Below, one piece after another: positions 18,625-26,964 of a stretch of DNA of 39,717 nt. Made by a program: the position numbers and the translations under genes. Under the pieces are notes generated by a model that saw nothing but the letters and a program-made list of their open reading frames with translations, ran no database searches and was not told where the DNA came from. The DNA is from Alteromonadaceae bacterium UBA2620 (GTDB lineage Bacteria; Pseudomonadota; Gammaproteobacteria; Enterobacterales; Alteromonadaceae): contig DDJQ01000057.1 of assembly GCA_002339125.1 (NCBI GenBank), positions 42,151-81,867 on the forward strand. Reading direction: 5' to 3'. Numbering within the stretch: position 1 is the stretch's first letter; every line of letters starts with the position of its first letter.

Positions 18625-19959
18625 TTATGCAACCGAACGATAGAACATCAGCAGAATGACCAGCGGGCAGACAAACTTCACGTACCACGGCCAGATTTTC
18701 CAGAATAAACGCTGCTCCATTTCCGGCGCGCTTACCTTTAACTCGGCCAGTATTTCGTTGCGCTTCCATACCCAGCCGGCAAAAATACACAAAGCAAAGC
18801 CAAGTAACGGCTGGCTGTACTTAGTGGTCAGCGCGATAACAAAACCAAACAATGTTGAAAAGTTAAAGATGATCAGCGCGCTGGCAGCAAAAATAACGGT
18901 TGTCACAATCATTACAGCCTTAGGACGGGACAAATTGCGGCTTTCCGACAAATAGGCCACTGGCACTTCCAGCATCGAAATAGAGCTGGTCAGGGCGGCA
19001 ATGACCATAAGCGCAAAGAACACGGTAGACACCACAACGCCAATCGGACCGATGGTATTAAATAACGCTGGCAGCACAGTAAAAATTAACTGGTCGCCGG
19101 CAATCAACTCCCCTGTTGATGAGAAGATTTCCACGCCATTATTCAGGGCCACATACATCGCCGGGATAATCAGCATACCGGCAATAATCGCCACACCAAT
19201 ATCCACCAGGGCTACGGCGGCACCAATGGTCGGTAAATCTTCTTTTTTACTCATGTAAGAACCATAAACCAGCATGGTACCTACGCCGAGAGACATGGAG
19301 AAGAACGCCTGCCCCATGGCATCAATCAGCAAATCCGGATTGAGCACCACTGAAAAATCCGGAACCAGATAGGCAGCCCAGCCTTCGCTCGCGCCTGGCT
19401 GAAAGCTCACATAGACAATCAGTATTCCCATCAGAATAAACAGGGTTGGCATCAGGCGTACAGACCAACGCTCAATACCGGCTTTCACGCCGCCAAGTAC
19501 GATGTAAGAAGTGAGGCCCAGAAACAAAGCACAAAAGATAAGGTTGGTGCTTAGTGAATAGCTGGTAAGCCAGTCACTGACAGCCTTAGGGGCCACTGGC
19601 CGGCTGGCTGATTCTGCAAAGAAGGCAATCATCCAGCCGCCAACAATAGCATAAAAGGCCAGAATTAATGACACCGTAACACAGCCCCACAGACCGGTAA
19701 GCCGCCCCAGTGGGTTGCTGGTGATCTGACCCAGTGAGTCGACCATATTGGCCCGGTGAGCGCGGCCGATTACCAGCTCTGCCATTAATACCGGATACGC
19801 CAGCGCAAACGCCAGCAACAGGTAGACTAAAACAAAAGCTGCGCCGCCGTTACTGGCTACCTGGGTTGGAAACCCCCAGATATTACCCAGTCCTACAGCC
19901 GACCCCGCAGCCGCCAGTATAAATCCGATACGAGAAGAAAACTCACCACGAGCCGCCAT
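18625..19959 (-). CDS. Neurotransmitter:sodium symporter (NSS) family amino-acid transporter
   Basis: A 444-residue NSS/LeuT-fold symporter. The first helix carries GFILAAAGSAVGLGNIWGFP, the unwound segment that forms the Na+ and substrate sites in this family, followed by the NGGAAFVLVYLL second helix. The length fits the bacterial 11-helix subgroup represented by MhsT and TnaT, which import hydrophobic amino acids. The specific substrate here cannot be read from the sequence. It is the first gene of a likely operon with nhaC, pepN and DUF2835. The 124 bases upstream hold the prc terminator and an A/T-rich stretch that probably includes the promoter, though I could not settle on hexamers. 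AGGGA lies nine bases before the ATG. Confidence 0.92.
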   Translation of the reverse strand: MAARGEFSSRIGFILAAAGSAVGLGNIWGFPTQVASNGGAAFVLVYLLLAFALAYPVLMAELVIGRAHRANMVDSLGQITSNPLGRLTGLWGCVTVSLILAFYAIVGGWMIAFFAESASRPVAPKAVSDWLTSYSLSTNLIFCALFLGLTSYIVLGGVKAGIERWSVRLMPTLFILMGILIVYVSFQPGASEGWAAYLVPDFSVVLNPDLLIDAMGQAFFSMSLGVGTMLVYGSYMSKKEDLPTIGAAVALVDIGVAIIAGMLIIPAMYVALNNGVEIFSSTGELIAGDQLIFTVLPALFNTIGPIGVVVSTVFFALMVIAALTSSISMLEVPVAYLSESRNLSRPKAVMIVTTVIFAASALIIFNFSTLFGFVIALTTKYSQPLLGFALCIFAGWVWKRNEILAELKVSAPEMEQRLFWKIWPWYVKFVCPLVILLMFYRSVA

Positions 19960-20040
19960 ACACGTTGTTCCCTTTATTATTGTTTTATAGTTATTTTACT
20001 ACTGTCGTTAGTATTTGTGTTTTGAGTGTCTGATGCAATG

Positions 20041-20070
20041 AAAAAGGGCTGACAGTGCTGCCAGCCCTTT
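20041..20070 (-). terminator. Rho-independent terminator after prc
   Basis: AAAGGGCTG (20043-20051) pairs with CAGCCCTTT (20062-20070), with an inner CAG/CTG pairing in the loop. On the minus strand the stem ends in TTTTTCATTG. It lies 13 bases after the prc stop codon and separates the msrC-proQ-prc transcript from the sodium symporter operon. Confidence 0.88.
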
Positions 20071-20083
20071 ATGAAGCGAACGT

Positions 20084-22123
20084 CTAACCGCGGGTTAGTG
20101 CGTATTTCCCCGTATTTACCATGTCGAGGGTAATGTTAGCGGCTTCCGTGAGGTACGGATCCAATTCCTCAAGCTCTTCAGGCAAGTCCTCAAGATCTTC
20201 AACAACTGGCAACCCCATGCGGGTGAGTCGCTCGTTAGCACGGGCCAGTGCTTGTTCTTCATTCTCTTTTTTCTCTGCCAGTCGTTCTGACTCAACCAGA
20301 GAAATAAAGTCTTTATCTTTATTTTCTTTATATTTTTCGATGTCCTGCTGGATATAGCCAAACTCAGGATCCTGCATGATACGGGCATTGTGTTTAGCGG
20401 CCAATACATCCAGTGCACTCTGGGTATCACCAAAGGTAGTGTAATTCGCACGTTTGATACTATCCCACGGCAAGGCGTTTTCTTCCTGACTTTCGCCCCA
20501 CTCTGCCGGATCGATTGGCGATGGGAACGGAATATCCGGCACGACACCTTTATGTTGCGTACTGCCGCCGTTGATGCGGTAGAACTTAGCGATGGTGTAC
20601 TGCACGCTGCCCAGTGGGTTTTCGTAGAGGTCGTAGATACGCCCTAACCCTTTATGCTGTTGTACCGTACCCTTACCAAAGGTTTGCTCACCGATGATCA
20701 ACGCGCGGTTATAATCCTGCATGGCTGCGGCAAAGATTTCAGATGCCGAGGCACTGTAGCGATCAACCAGAACAGTGAGCGGCCCCTGGTAGGCAACTTT
20801 ACCATCAGTATCCTGATTTACGCTCATGCGTCCGCCTTCATAACGGATCTGCACAACCGGCCCCTGTTCAATAAACAGACCGGAAACCAGTGTGGCTTCT
20901 GATAAAGAACCACCGCCGTTTCCACGTAAATCAACAATAATCGCTTTCACTTCTTCCGACTTCAGCGCGTTAATTTCCTTTAACACGTCAACATGAAGGT
21001 TATTGTAAAAGCTCGGGATAGAGATTACGCCTACCTTTTCGCCCTGATGAGGGCCTGAGTCAGGCACGAACACTTCAGATTTGGCAGCACGATCTTCCAG
21101 TTTAATTTTGTCACGAATTAATGTGATTACCGAAACCGTTGTGCTTTCGGTAGCACCCTTTTGCACCTGCAGGCGAACTTCACTGCCTTTCGGGCCTTTA
21201 ATCAGCTCAACTACATCATCCAGGCGCCAGCCAATCACATCAACGAACTCTTCGTCTTCCTGGGCGACACCAATAATTTTATCTTCCGGCTTAATTGCTT
21301 TTGACTTATCAGCCGGTCCACCAGGAACGACACTCTTGATAACGGTAAAGTCATCTTCGCTCTGCAATACTGCACCAATGCCTTCCAGCGACAGGTTCAT
21401 GTCCATTTGGAACCGTTCGGCGTTGCGCGGCGACAGATAGCTGGTGTGCGCTTCGATGCTCCGGGCAAAAGAATTCATCACCGTCTGGAACACGTCTTCG
21501 CTTTGGGTTTGCTTAAGTCGCTTGATGGCTCGCTTGTAACGCTTGGTAAGCAACTCTTTGATTTTATCCTGCTCTTTGCCAGCAAGTTTCAGGTTCAACG
21601 CATCGTACTTAACGCGTTGACGCCATAATTCATCAAGCTCATCGTGATCTACAGGCCAGGCGGCTTCTTCGCGGTCGTAATAAAACTTGTCGCCTTCTTT
21701 CTCGAAGTCAAACTCACCGTCGAGCAGGGTTAAGGCATATTCATAGCGACTGATGCGCGATTCGAGGTTGCGGTTGAACATGTCGTAAGCCACTTGCAGG
21801 TTTCCACGCAAAATAGCTTCGTCAAACTCGTCCCGATGCTGGTTAAATTCAGCAATATCGGACGCTAAAAAGATATTTCGATTTCCGTCAAGAGATTTGA
21901 GATAGCGGTCATACACTTTCTCAGATAACGAATCATCCAGTTTGATCAGTTTGTAATGTTCACGAGTGAACAGCGTACTGATACGCTTTGCCGCGGAGGA
22001 ATGCTGCGGCTCTTGCTGGAGAATGGGCAGATCTTCGACACTATTGCCAGATGTAACCGCACCGGCTCCCACGCTTAACGCAAGAATTGCACTGGCAACG
22101 GAAATGCGAAGTATATCTTTCAT
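20084..22123 (-). CDS. prc: Carboxy-terminal processing (tail-specific) protease Prc
   Basis: Periplasmic S41 protease that trims C-termini, known in E. coli to process penicillin-binding protein 3 and degrade the hydrolase MepS. The 679-residue chain has a signal peptide (about residues 1-22), the long N-terminal domain, and a PDZ domain starting near LEGIGAVLQSEDDF (about residues 250-330). The S41 core has VDRYSASASEIFAAAM and EQTFGKGTVQ. From the 25-residue spacing known in E. coli Prc, the catalytic pair is Ser459 and Lys484. The C-terminal domain is rich in charged residues. It sits four bases downstream of proQ, the same order as in E. coli, and ends at a clear terminator. Nothing appears truncated. 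Confidence 0.97.
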   Translation of the reverse strand: MKDILRISVASAILALSVGAGAVTSGNSVEDLPILQQEPQHSSAAKRISTLFTREHYKLIKLDDSLSEKVYDRYLKSLDGNRNIFLASDIAEFNQHRDEFDEAILRGNLQVAYDMFNRNLESRISRYEYALTLLDGEFDFEKEGDKFYYDREEAAWPVDHDELDELWRQRVKYDALNLKLAGKEQDKIKELLTKRYKRAIKRLKQTQSEDVFQTVMNSFARSIEAHTSYLSPRNAERFQMDMNLSLEGIGAVLQSEDDFTVIKSVVPGGPADKSKAIKPEDKIIGVAQEDEEFVDVIGWRLDDVVELIKGPKGSEVRLQVQKGATESTTVSVITLIRDKIKLEDRAAKSEVFVPDSGPHQGEKVGVISIPSFYNNLHVDVLKEINALKSEEVKAIIVDLRGNGGGSLSEATLVSGLFIEQGPVVQIRYEGGRMSVNQDTDGKVAYQGPLTVLVDRYSASASEIFAAAMQDYNRALIIGEQTFGKGTVQQHKGLGRIYDLYENPLGSVQYTIAKFYRINGGSTQHKGVVPDIPFPSPIDPAEWGESQEENALPWDSIKRANYTTFGDTQSALDVLAAKHNARIMQDPEFGYIQQDIEKYKENKDKDFISLVESERLAEKKENEEQALARANERLTRMGLPVVEDLEDLPEELEELDPYLTEAANITLDMVNTGKYALTRG

Positions 22124-22127
22124 ATTA

Positions 22128-22790
22128 CTACCTCTTAGAACGTGCTAAACGCAGTGTTTGCGGATTAACCTTTACTACCATCCCCGTATCCAGTTGAACA
22201 TGTACACCGTCTTTTGCTACTTCGGTGATTACCGCGTGCATTGGTGCCTTGCCTAGTTTTACCGTAACTGATGTACCAACGGTTAAATCAGCATCAGACA
22301 GTTTGGCCGGGGGCGTCTTAATTGGTCTGCTATTTTTCGATTTAGTTCCGTTATTATAGCGTCCGGCAGGAGATTTACCCGCTTTATCACCGCTATTCGC
22401 CGCAGATGAGCGGCCATCTTTCTTACGATTCGACTGTGCTGCCTGCTTTCGTTTTTCAGCAGCTTTGGCTTTGCTCTCGTCAAGTTGTTTTTTGGCGTGC
22501 TCTTCGTGCTCTTCTTCTATTGCCGCATCCTGATTTCCATCCAGATCAACGCGAAAGTTCCCTTTCTTGATGCTGTACAAATAGCGCCAGCTATTTGTGT
22601 AATGGCGTAAGCTCGAGCGCAACAACGTTTTACTAACGCGTTCATCTTCGGCGAGGCGCTCGGCAAGATCCTGAAAGATGCCAATTTTAAGGGGTTTGGC
22701 TTCACCTTCTAAGGTAAAGCAATTAGGAAATGTCTCGGCAAGAAAGGCGATAACCTCTTTGCTGTTACTAAACTTCTGCGATGATTCCAT
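22128..22790 (-). CDS. proQ: RNA chaperone ProQ
   Basis: A 220-residue ProQ/FinO RNA-binding protein. The N-terminal FinO domain (about residues 5-120) has NSKEVIAFLAETFPNCF, AKPLKIGIFQDLAERL and LRHYTNSWRYLYSIKKG, all conserved RNA-binding features. A lysine- and alanine-rich linker (about 100-165) follows, then a Tudor/KOW-like C-terminal domain with VKLGKAPMHAVITEVAKDG. The longer frame starts at a TTG (22797-22799). I use the ATG at 22788-22790 because E. coli ProQ starts at the equivalent MENQ position, although no clear Shine-Dalgarno is seen for either. It lies 21 bases after the acidic small gene and 4 bases before prc. ProQ binds sRNAs and mRNA 3' ends globally, so it could act on the candidate sRNA at 27300; that is speculation. 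Confidence 0.95.
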   Translation of the reverse strand: MESSQKFSNSKEVIAFLAETFPNCFTLEGEAKPLKIGIFQDLAERLAEDERVSKTLLRSSLRHYTNSWRYLYSIKKGNFRVDLDGNQDAAIEEEHEEHAKKQLDESKAKAAEKRKQAAQSNRKKDGRSSAANSGDKAGKSPAGRYNNGTKSKNSRPIKTPPAKLSDADLTVGTSVTVKLGKAPMHAVITEVAKDGVHVQLDTGMVVKVNPQTLRLARSKR

Positions 22791-22811
22791 CAATGTCAAT
22801 GTATGTCAGTG

Positions 22812-23096
22812 TTAATCCAGATTGTCTGCATCATCCCAAGTTGCTAAGAGATGGTCAACCCAATCAAGCAAATCATCATCATTTACGTACAATAAATTGT
22901 CATCCTGATGCCAAATTGACCAGGTGTGGGCCAATAATTTCTCTAAACGCTCGATTTCGATGTCTTCTTCGGCGCGATCATAAACCATGTGTAACACGGT
23001 ATTGAGCCGTTCTGCGGCCTCATCCGGATCCTCAAACACATCTTCCATATCTTGCCAGGTGGCCAGGACCACCTGAACATCCACCATGTGCTTCAT
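22812..23096 (-). CDS. Hypothetical acidic protein between msrC and proQ
   Basis: A 94-residue protein that I do not recognise. It is strikingly acidic, about 27 Asp plus Glu against about 5 Lys plus Arg, with five tryptophans. Two clusters stand out: AEEDIEIERLEKLL in a predicted helix and NDDDLLDWVDHLL with ATWDDADNLD at the C-terminus. It has no signal peptide or membrane segment, so it should be cytoplasmic. Its ATG overlaps the msrC stop as ATGA, indicating translational coupling, and it lies 21 bases upstream of proQ. Acidic, Trp-containing small proteins can mimic nucleic acid or bind basic partners. Placement before an RNA chaperone makes that idea worth testing, but no function can be assigned. 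The frame is clearly real because of the overlap, spacing and protein-like composition. Confidence 0.78.
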   Translation of the reverse strand: MKHMVDVQVVLATWQDMEDVFEDPDEAAERLNTVLHMVYDRAEEDIEIERLEKLLAHTWSIWHQDDNLLYVNDDDLLDWVDHLLATWDDADNLD

Positions 23097-23551
23097 GATA
23101 ATTCCGCCACCAGAGCATCCACAATGGCCACCAGACCCGCTTCATCTTCGGCACTAAAGCGGGATAATTTGGGACTATCGATGTCCAGTACACCAACCAA
23201 CTCATCGTTTATCACAATCGGGATAACAATTTCTGACTCTGAGGCGGCGTCACAGGCAATATGCCCAGGAAACGCGTGGACGTCGTCAATTCGCTGGATG
23301 GTATTGGTTTGCGCCGCCGTACCACAAACGCCTTTGCCCATTGGAATGCGAATACAGGCTGGCAGCCCCTGAAACGGGCCCAGTATTAACTGCTCTTCTT
23401 TATACAAATAAAAGCCGGCCCAGTTAACGTCGTCCAGATTGTGATAAATCAACGCGCTTAAATTGGCCAGGTTGGCAATTAAATCGGCTTCGCCGGCAAT
23501 CAGGCTTTTCGCCTGCTCAATTAATTGAGGGTAAATGCTACTGTCGTTCAA
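23093..23551 (-). CDS. msrC: Free methionine-(R)-sulfoxide reductase (GAF domain)
   Basis: A 152-residue single GAF-domain protein of the fRMsr (MsrC, YebR) family, which reduces free methionine-R-sulfoxide in the cytoplasm. The three catalytic cysteines are present at Cys66, Cys76 and Cys100, with the same 10 and 24 residue spacing as Cys84, Cys94 and Cys118 of the E. coli enzyme. They sit in PACIRIPMGKGVCGTAA and GHIACDAASESEIVIP. The start appears to be a TTG at 23549-23551 with a modest GAGA nine bases upstream; the only later in-frame Met is residue 71, inside the active site, so no ATG start is usable. It heads the cluster with the acidic hypothetical gene (ATGA overlap), proQ and prc. 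E. coli also keeps yebR close to proQ and prc. Confidence 0.92.
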   Translation of the reverse strand: MNDSSIYPQLIEQAKSLIAGEADLIANLANLSALIYHNLDDVNWAGFYLYKEEQLILGPFQGLPACIRIPMGKGVCGTAAQTNTIQRIDDVHAFPGHIACDAASESEIVIPIVINDELVGVLDIDSPKLSRFSAEDEAGLVAIVDALVAELS

Positions 23552-23639
23552 ACTATAATTCTCAATTGAAAAGTGACAAGACCGGCAGAGTGTAGCAGTT
23601 CCCTCAATAAAGGTTAATCGATGATAATCGCCCGGATGA

Positions 23640-24317
23640 TTAATTCTCGATAGCGAAGGTAACGTTCACCGCGGCCGAGGTATCGGTCTGGCCGGGTAAA
23701 CTGAAAGCATCTTCCTGTTGAACACGCATTCTTACCCCAACCGGCGGTTGGTTATAAGACATGGATTCGCTAATCGAAATGACCCCGGCGATAGTTACGC
23801 CCATTTGCTTAGCGATAAGATTAGCGCGGTCTTTAGCGTCATCCACTGCGGCAATTAATGCCTCACGGTATACTTTTTCAGGGTTCGAGTTAATAAACTC
23901 AAACTGATCGATACGGTTAATCCCGCGCTTCATGGCCCCATCGAGGACTGTATCGTAGTTTTGCAATTGATTTGAGGTTACGCGTACCTGTCTGCTCAGT
24001 ATAAAACCTTTATGCTCTCTGCCATTGGGCGTATGTTCGTACCACGGGGATAAATTGACTGACATTGACTGTATATGCTGCTCGGCAACGCCCTGAGACA
24101 ATAAAAAGCTCACTACGGCATTCAGTTTGGCATTGGCCTGTTCGTTAAGTTTGCCCACTACCGCACCACGCTCTTCAATGACCATGGTCAGGGTATACGC
24201 ATCCGGGGCCGCCGCCACAATCCCCTGGCCAGACACCTGTAAAGTTTTATCGTTTGCCTGAGAATGAAAACTAAACGCCAGACCCAGCGCCGCAAAAGCA
24301 ATGACTTTCCAATTCAT
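23640..24317 (-). CDS. SIMPL domain (DUF541) periplasmic protein
   Basis: A 225-residue SIMPL/DUF541 protein, the family of Brucella BP26/OMP28 and E. coli YggE, linked to oxidative-stress tolerance and able to form channel-like oligomers in BP26. A signal peptide covers about residues 1-22 (cleavage near SQA/ND). The family start QVSGQGIVAAAPDAYTLTM follows and a conserved mid-section VYREALIAAVDDAKDRANLIA is clear. The chain ends in DTSAAVNVTFAIEN, the typical closing strand. The longest frame adds 13 residues, but I chose the ATG at 24315-24317, which has GGAG seven bases upstream and leaves a proper signal peptide. It is separated by 65 bases from the SpmA/SpmB-like gene upstream and by 88 from msrC. 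I see no clear terminator or partner. Confidence 0.9.
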   Translation of the reverse strand: MNWKVIAFAALGLAFSFHSQANDKTLQVSGQGIVAAAPDAYTLTMVIEERGAVVGKLNEQANAKLNAVVSFLLSQGVAEQHIQSMSVNLSPWYEHTPNGREHKGFILSRQVRVTSNQLQNYDTVLDGAMKRGINRIDQFEFINSNPEKVYREALIAAVDDAKDRANLIAKQMGVTIAGVISISESMSYNQPPVGVRMRVQQEDAFSLPGQTDTSAAVNVTFAIEN

Positions 24318-24382
24318 AAAACAACTCCAGTTATAATGACCTGCGCAGTATGGCAACGAAACACTTAACCTAACCTGAACTG

Positions 24383-25612
24383 TTAACCGAAGAACCAGTA
24401 ACTCACCACAATCGCGGTGGCAATACCGGCCACATCAGCTGCCAGACAACAGGCTACGGCATAGCGGGAGTGTTTAATGCCAACTGCGCCTAAATACACT
24501 GCCAGCACATAGAAGGTGGTTTCGGTAGAACCCTGCATCACCGATGATAAACGCCCGGCAAAGGAGTCTGCGCCATGGTGCTGCATGGTTTCAATCATCA
24601 GCGCCCGGGCACCACTGCCACTCAGCGGTTTCATTAAGGCGGTGGGCAGTGCATCCACAAAGCGCGGGTCAAAGCCCATCCACCCAGCTGCGGTGGCAAT
24701 CATCTGGACCAGAATATCCATAACACCACTGGCGCGTAACATGCCAATAGCGACTAACATCGCCAGCAGGAATGGAATGAGCGATACCGCCACTTCAAAG
24801 CCTTTTTTAGCGCCATCAACAAATTGCTCATAAGTGTTATTGCCTACCCGCCAGCCAGAAATGAGCACGCCGACCACAAAGGTAAATAATAAGCTGTTGG
24901 CCACAATAGCCGACTGACTGGCCAGTTCGGTGGCGGCCAGCTGGGCAAAATACAAAATAACCGCTGCCAGCAAGCCAAACACACCAACCAGATACAGCAG
25001 CACCACACGATTAAACAGGTTAATACGCTGCACCAGGCAGGTAACAATTAATCCTGCCAGCGTTGATGCACTGGTCGCCAGTAAAATAGGAATAAACACA
25101 TCGGTGGGCTGCGCCGCGCCCTGCTCGCCACGGTACAGGAATACCGCGATGGGAAATAGAGTTACCGACGAGGTATTCAGTACCAGAAACAGGATCTGGC
25201 TGTTGGTAAGCGTATCTTTTTTGGGTGCCAGGGTTTGCATATCCTGCATAGCCTTAATACCAAAGGGCGTTGCCGCATTATCAAGACCCAGCAAGTTGGC
25301 CGACATATTCATGGTAATACTGCCCAGCGCCGGGTGGTCGCGGGGAATGTCAGGCATTATGCGACATAAAAACGGTGCAAGTACCCGGGAAAACTTCTTG
25401 ATTAAGCCCGATTTTTCAGCCACCTCAAAAATGCCCAGCCAGAATGCCAGCACCCCTATCAGGCCAATGGCGATTTCTACACTCAGGGTTGCCATGCTGC
25501 TTACAGCATTCATTACATCCTGAAAACCGCCAGGGTTTTCGCCCCACAGGGCCTGATATAAGGTCGCCAGAAATGCGCTGACAATAAAGGTAAGCCAAAT
25601 TCGATGCAGCAT
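24383..25612 (-). CDS. Fused SpmA/SpmB-like nucleoside-recognition domain membrane protein
   Basis: A 409-residue membrane protein in which an SpmA-like half (about residues 1-200) and an SpmB-like half (about 230-405) are joined in one chain. Each half has the Gate/nucleoside-recognition domain. In the first, TMNMSANLLGLDNAATPFG and LVLNTSSVTLFP are the SpmA signatures. In the second, KKGFEVAVSLIPFLLAMLVAIG, RFVDALPTALMKPLSGSGAR and GSTETTFYVLAVYLGAVG are the SpmB signatures. About nine to ten hydrophobic helices are visible. In Bacillus SpmA and SpmB are separate proteins needed for spore core dehydration. The fused form in non-sporulating Gram-negative bacteria has no firmly assigned role, though a nucleoside or solute transporter is often suggested. 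The gene stands alone, with 230 bases upstream and 65 downstream. Confidence 0.88.
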   Translation of the reverse strand: MLHRIWLTFIVSAFLATLYQALWGENPGGFQDVMNAVSSMATLSVEIAIGLIGVLAFWLGIFEVAEKSGLIKKFSRVLAPFLCRIMPDIPRDHPALGSITMNMSANLLGLDNAATPFGIKAMQDMQTLAPKKDTLTNSQILFLVLNTSSVTLFPIAVFLYRGEQGAAQPTDVFIPILLATSASTLAGLIVTCLVQRINLFNRVVLLYLVGVFGLLAAVILYFAQLAATELASQSAIVANSLLFTFVVGVLISGWRVGNNTYEQFVDGAKKGFEVAVSLIPFLLAMLVAIGMLRASGVMDILVQMIATAAGWMGFDPRFVDALPTALMKPLSGSGARALMIETMQHHGADSFAGRLSSVMQGSTETTFYVLAVYLGAVGIKHSRYAVACCLAADVAGIATAIVVSYWFFG

Positions 25613-25753
25613 AGATGATTAACCTGAATAATGAGTAAACAACGGGCGGACAGGTTAAACCGTAAAACAGGAAAGCAGAGATAGCAGATTAATGCACTGT
25701 CGTTCTCACCTTCCCGGGTGTTACCTGACACGACAGTCTGAGATAGTAGCGTT

Positions 25754-25793
25754 AAAGGCTGGCAATTAACAATTTTTTATTTTGCCAGCCTTT
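25754..25793. terminator. Long hairpin between aminotransferase and SpmA/B-like genes
   Basis: AAAGGCTGGCA (25754-25764) and TGCCAGCCTTT (25783-25793) are a perfect 11-base inverted repeat around an A/T-rich 18-base loop. It lies about 50 bases after the aminotransferase stop on the minus strand, where a terminator is expected. The minus-strand tail (TTTAACGC) has only a short T run, so efficiency is doubtful. It could equally be an mRNA 3'-end stabiliser. Confidence 0.5.
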
Positions 25794-25842
25794 ATATTCA
25801 GGAATTTTTTAGTCGTCCTGCGGACGTCGTCTTTAAGCGGTA

Positions 25843-26964
25843 TTATTTTAGTACAGTCTTCAGTGCAGCCAGACAAAAGTCGACGTTTTTGTCGGTACAG
25901 GCCGCGCCCATCAAACCAATTCGCCATACTTTACCGGCAAAGGCGCCCAGGCCAGCACCAATTTCCAGATTAAAATCAGTTAACAGGCGGCCACGAACCT
26001 CTGCATCATCTACTCCCTCAGGGATACGAACTACGTTTAGCTGCGGTAAACGACAGGCTTTATCAACGGCCATTTCAATGCCCAGTTCCTCAAGGCCGGC
26101 AACCAGCTTATTATGCAGCGTGGCGTGGCGTTGCCAGGCATTTTCAAGGCCTTCCTCGTGCAACATAACCAGTGACTCGTGCAATGCATAAATACTGTTT
26201 ACCGGGGCTGTGTGGTGATAAGCACGCTTACCGCCCTGGCCCCAGTAACCAACAATCAGGTTCATATCCAAAAACCAGCTTTGCACAGGCGTTTGACGAC
26301 CTTTAATCACCTCAAGGGCCTTATCGCTGAATGAAACCGGCGAAATACCCGGTACACAGCTTAAACATTTTTGCGATCCTGAATAGATCGCATCTATTTG
26401 CCAGTCGTCAACGGCCAGCTCGATGCCGCCTAACGAAGTCACCGCGTCAACAATGGTCAGACAGTCATACTGGCGGGCCAGCGCACACATTTTCTCGGCG
26501 TCATTGCGCACCCCGGTAGAGGTTTCGGCGTGTACAAAGGCAACGATTTTAGCTTCCGGGTGGGCTTTTAGCGCGTCTTCGAGCTTATTGAGATCCGTTT
26601 GCGTTCCCCAGTCGTCTTCAACTACCACTGCCGTGGCACCACTACGCACGACATTTTCGCGCATACGCATGCCAAACACGCCATTGATGCAAACGATAAC
26701 CGTGTTGCCCGGCTCAACAAGGTTAACAAACGCAGCTTCCATTCCGGCCGAGCCCGGTGCGGATATCGGCATCGTTAACGCGTTTTCTGTTTTAAAGGCG
26801 TACTGCAACAGTTCTTTGGTTTCATCCATTAAACCAATAAAATCAGGATCGAGATGACCCACGGTACTGCGAGCCATGGCATTTAACACACGAGGACTCA
26901 CGTCAGACGGACCCGGGCCCATTAACGTACGTTGTGGCGGAATATGACTGCTGTATGATTTCAT
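25843..26964 (-). CDS. Class V aminotransferase, alanine-glyoxylate / serine-pyruvate type
   Basis: A 373-residue pyridoxal-phosphate enzyme. The family start PPQRTLMGPGPSDVSPRV and the cofactor lysine Lys199 in YSGSQKCLSCVPG identify it as the alanine-glyoxylate, serine-glyoxylate or serine-pyruvate aminotransferase group. Further signatures are ISAPGSAGMEAAF, VHAETSTGV and the aspartate in TIVDAVTSLGG that contacts the cofactor ring nitrogen. The physiological substrate pair cannot be decided from sequence. Glyoxylate detoxification or serine degradation are both plausible. It is monocistronic, with a 544-base gap upstream that contains a 26-base dyad and, further off, a candidate plus-strand small RNA. 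AGGT lies about nine bases before the ATG. No active-site change is seen. Confidence 0.92.
   Translation of the reverse strand: MKSYSSHIPPQRTLMGPGPSDVSPRVLNAMARSTVGHLDPDFIGLMDETKELLQYAFKTENALTMPISAPGSAGMEAAFVNLVEPGNTVIVCINGVFGMRMRENVVRSGATAVVVEDDWGTQTDLNKLEDALKAHPEAKIVAFVHAETSTGVRNDAEKMCALARQYDCLTIVDAVTSLGGIELAVDDWQIDAIYSGSQKCLSCVPGISPVSFSDKALEVIKGRQTPVQSWFLDMNLIVGYWGQGGKRAYHHTAPVNSIYALHESLVMLHEEGLENAWQRHATLHNKLVAGLEELGIEMAVDKACRLPQLNVVRIPEGVDDAEVRGRLLTDFNLEIGAGLGAFAGKVWRIGLMGAACTDKNVDFCLAALKTVLK

Noticed and set aside
18615..18632. Longer N-terminus for NhaC from a TTG overlapping the symporter stop
   Set aside because: AAGGA is correctly placed for the ATG at 18612-18614 and would lie inside the coding region of the longer form.
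24930..25523. Plus-strand frame of 197 codons opposite the SpmA/SpmB-like gene
   Set aside because: Antisense to a clear membrane protein. The translated product is rich in Ser, Thr and Arg, as expected from the reverse of hydrophobic codons.
25805..25835. CGTCC/GGACG hairpin just after the aminotransferase stop
   Set aside because: Five-base stem with ragged flanks and no T run on the minus strand; the longer hairpin at 25754-25793 is the better candidate.
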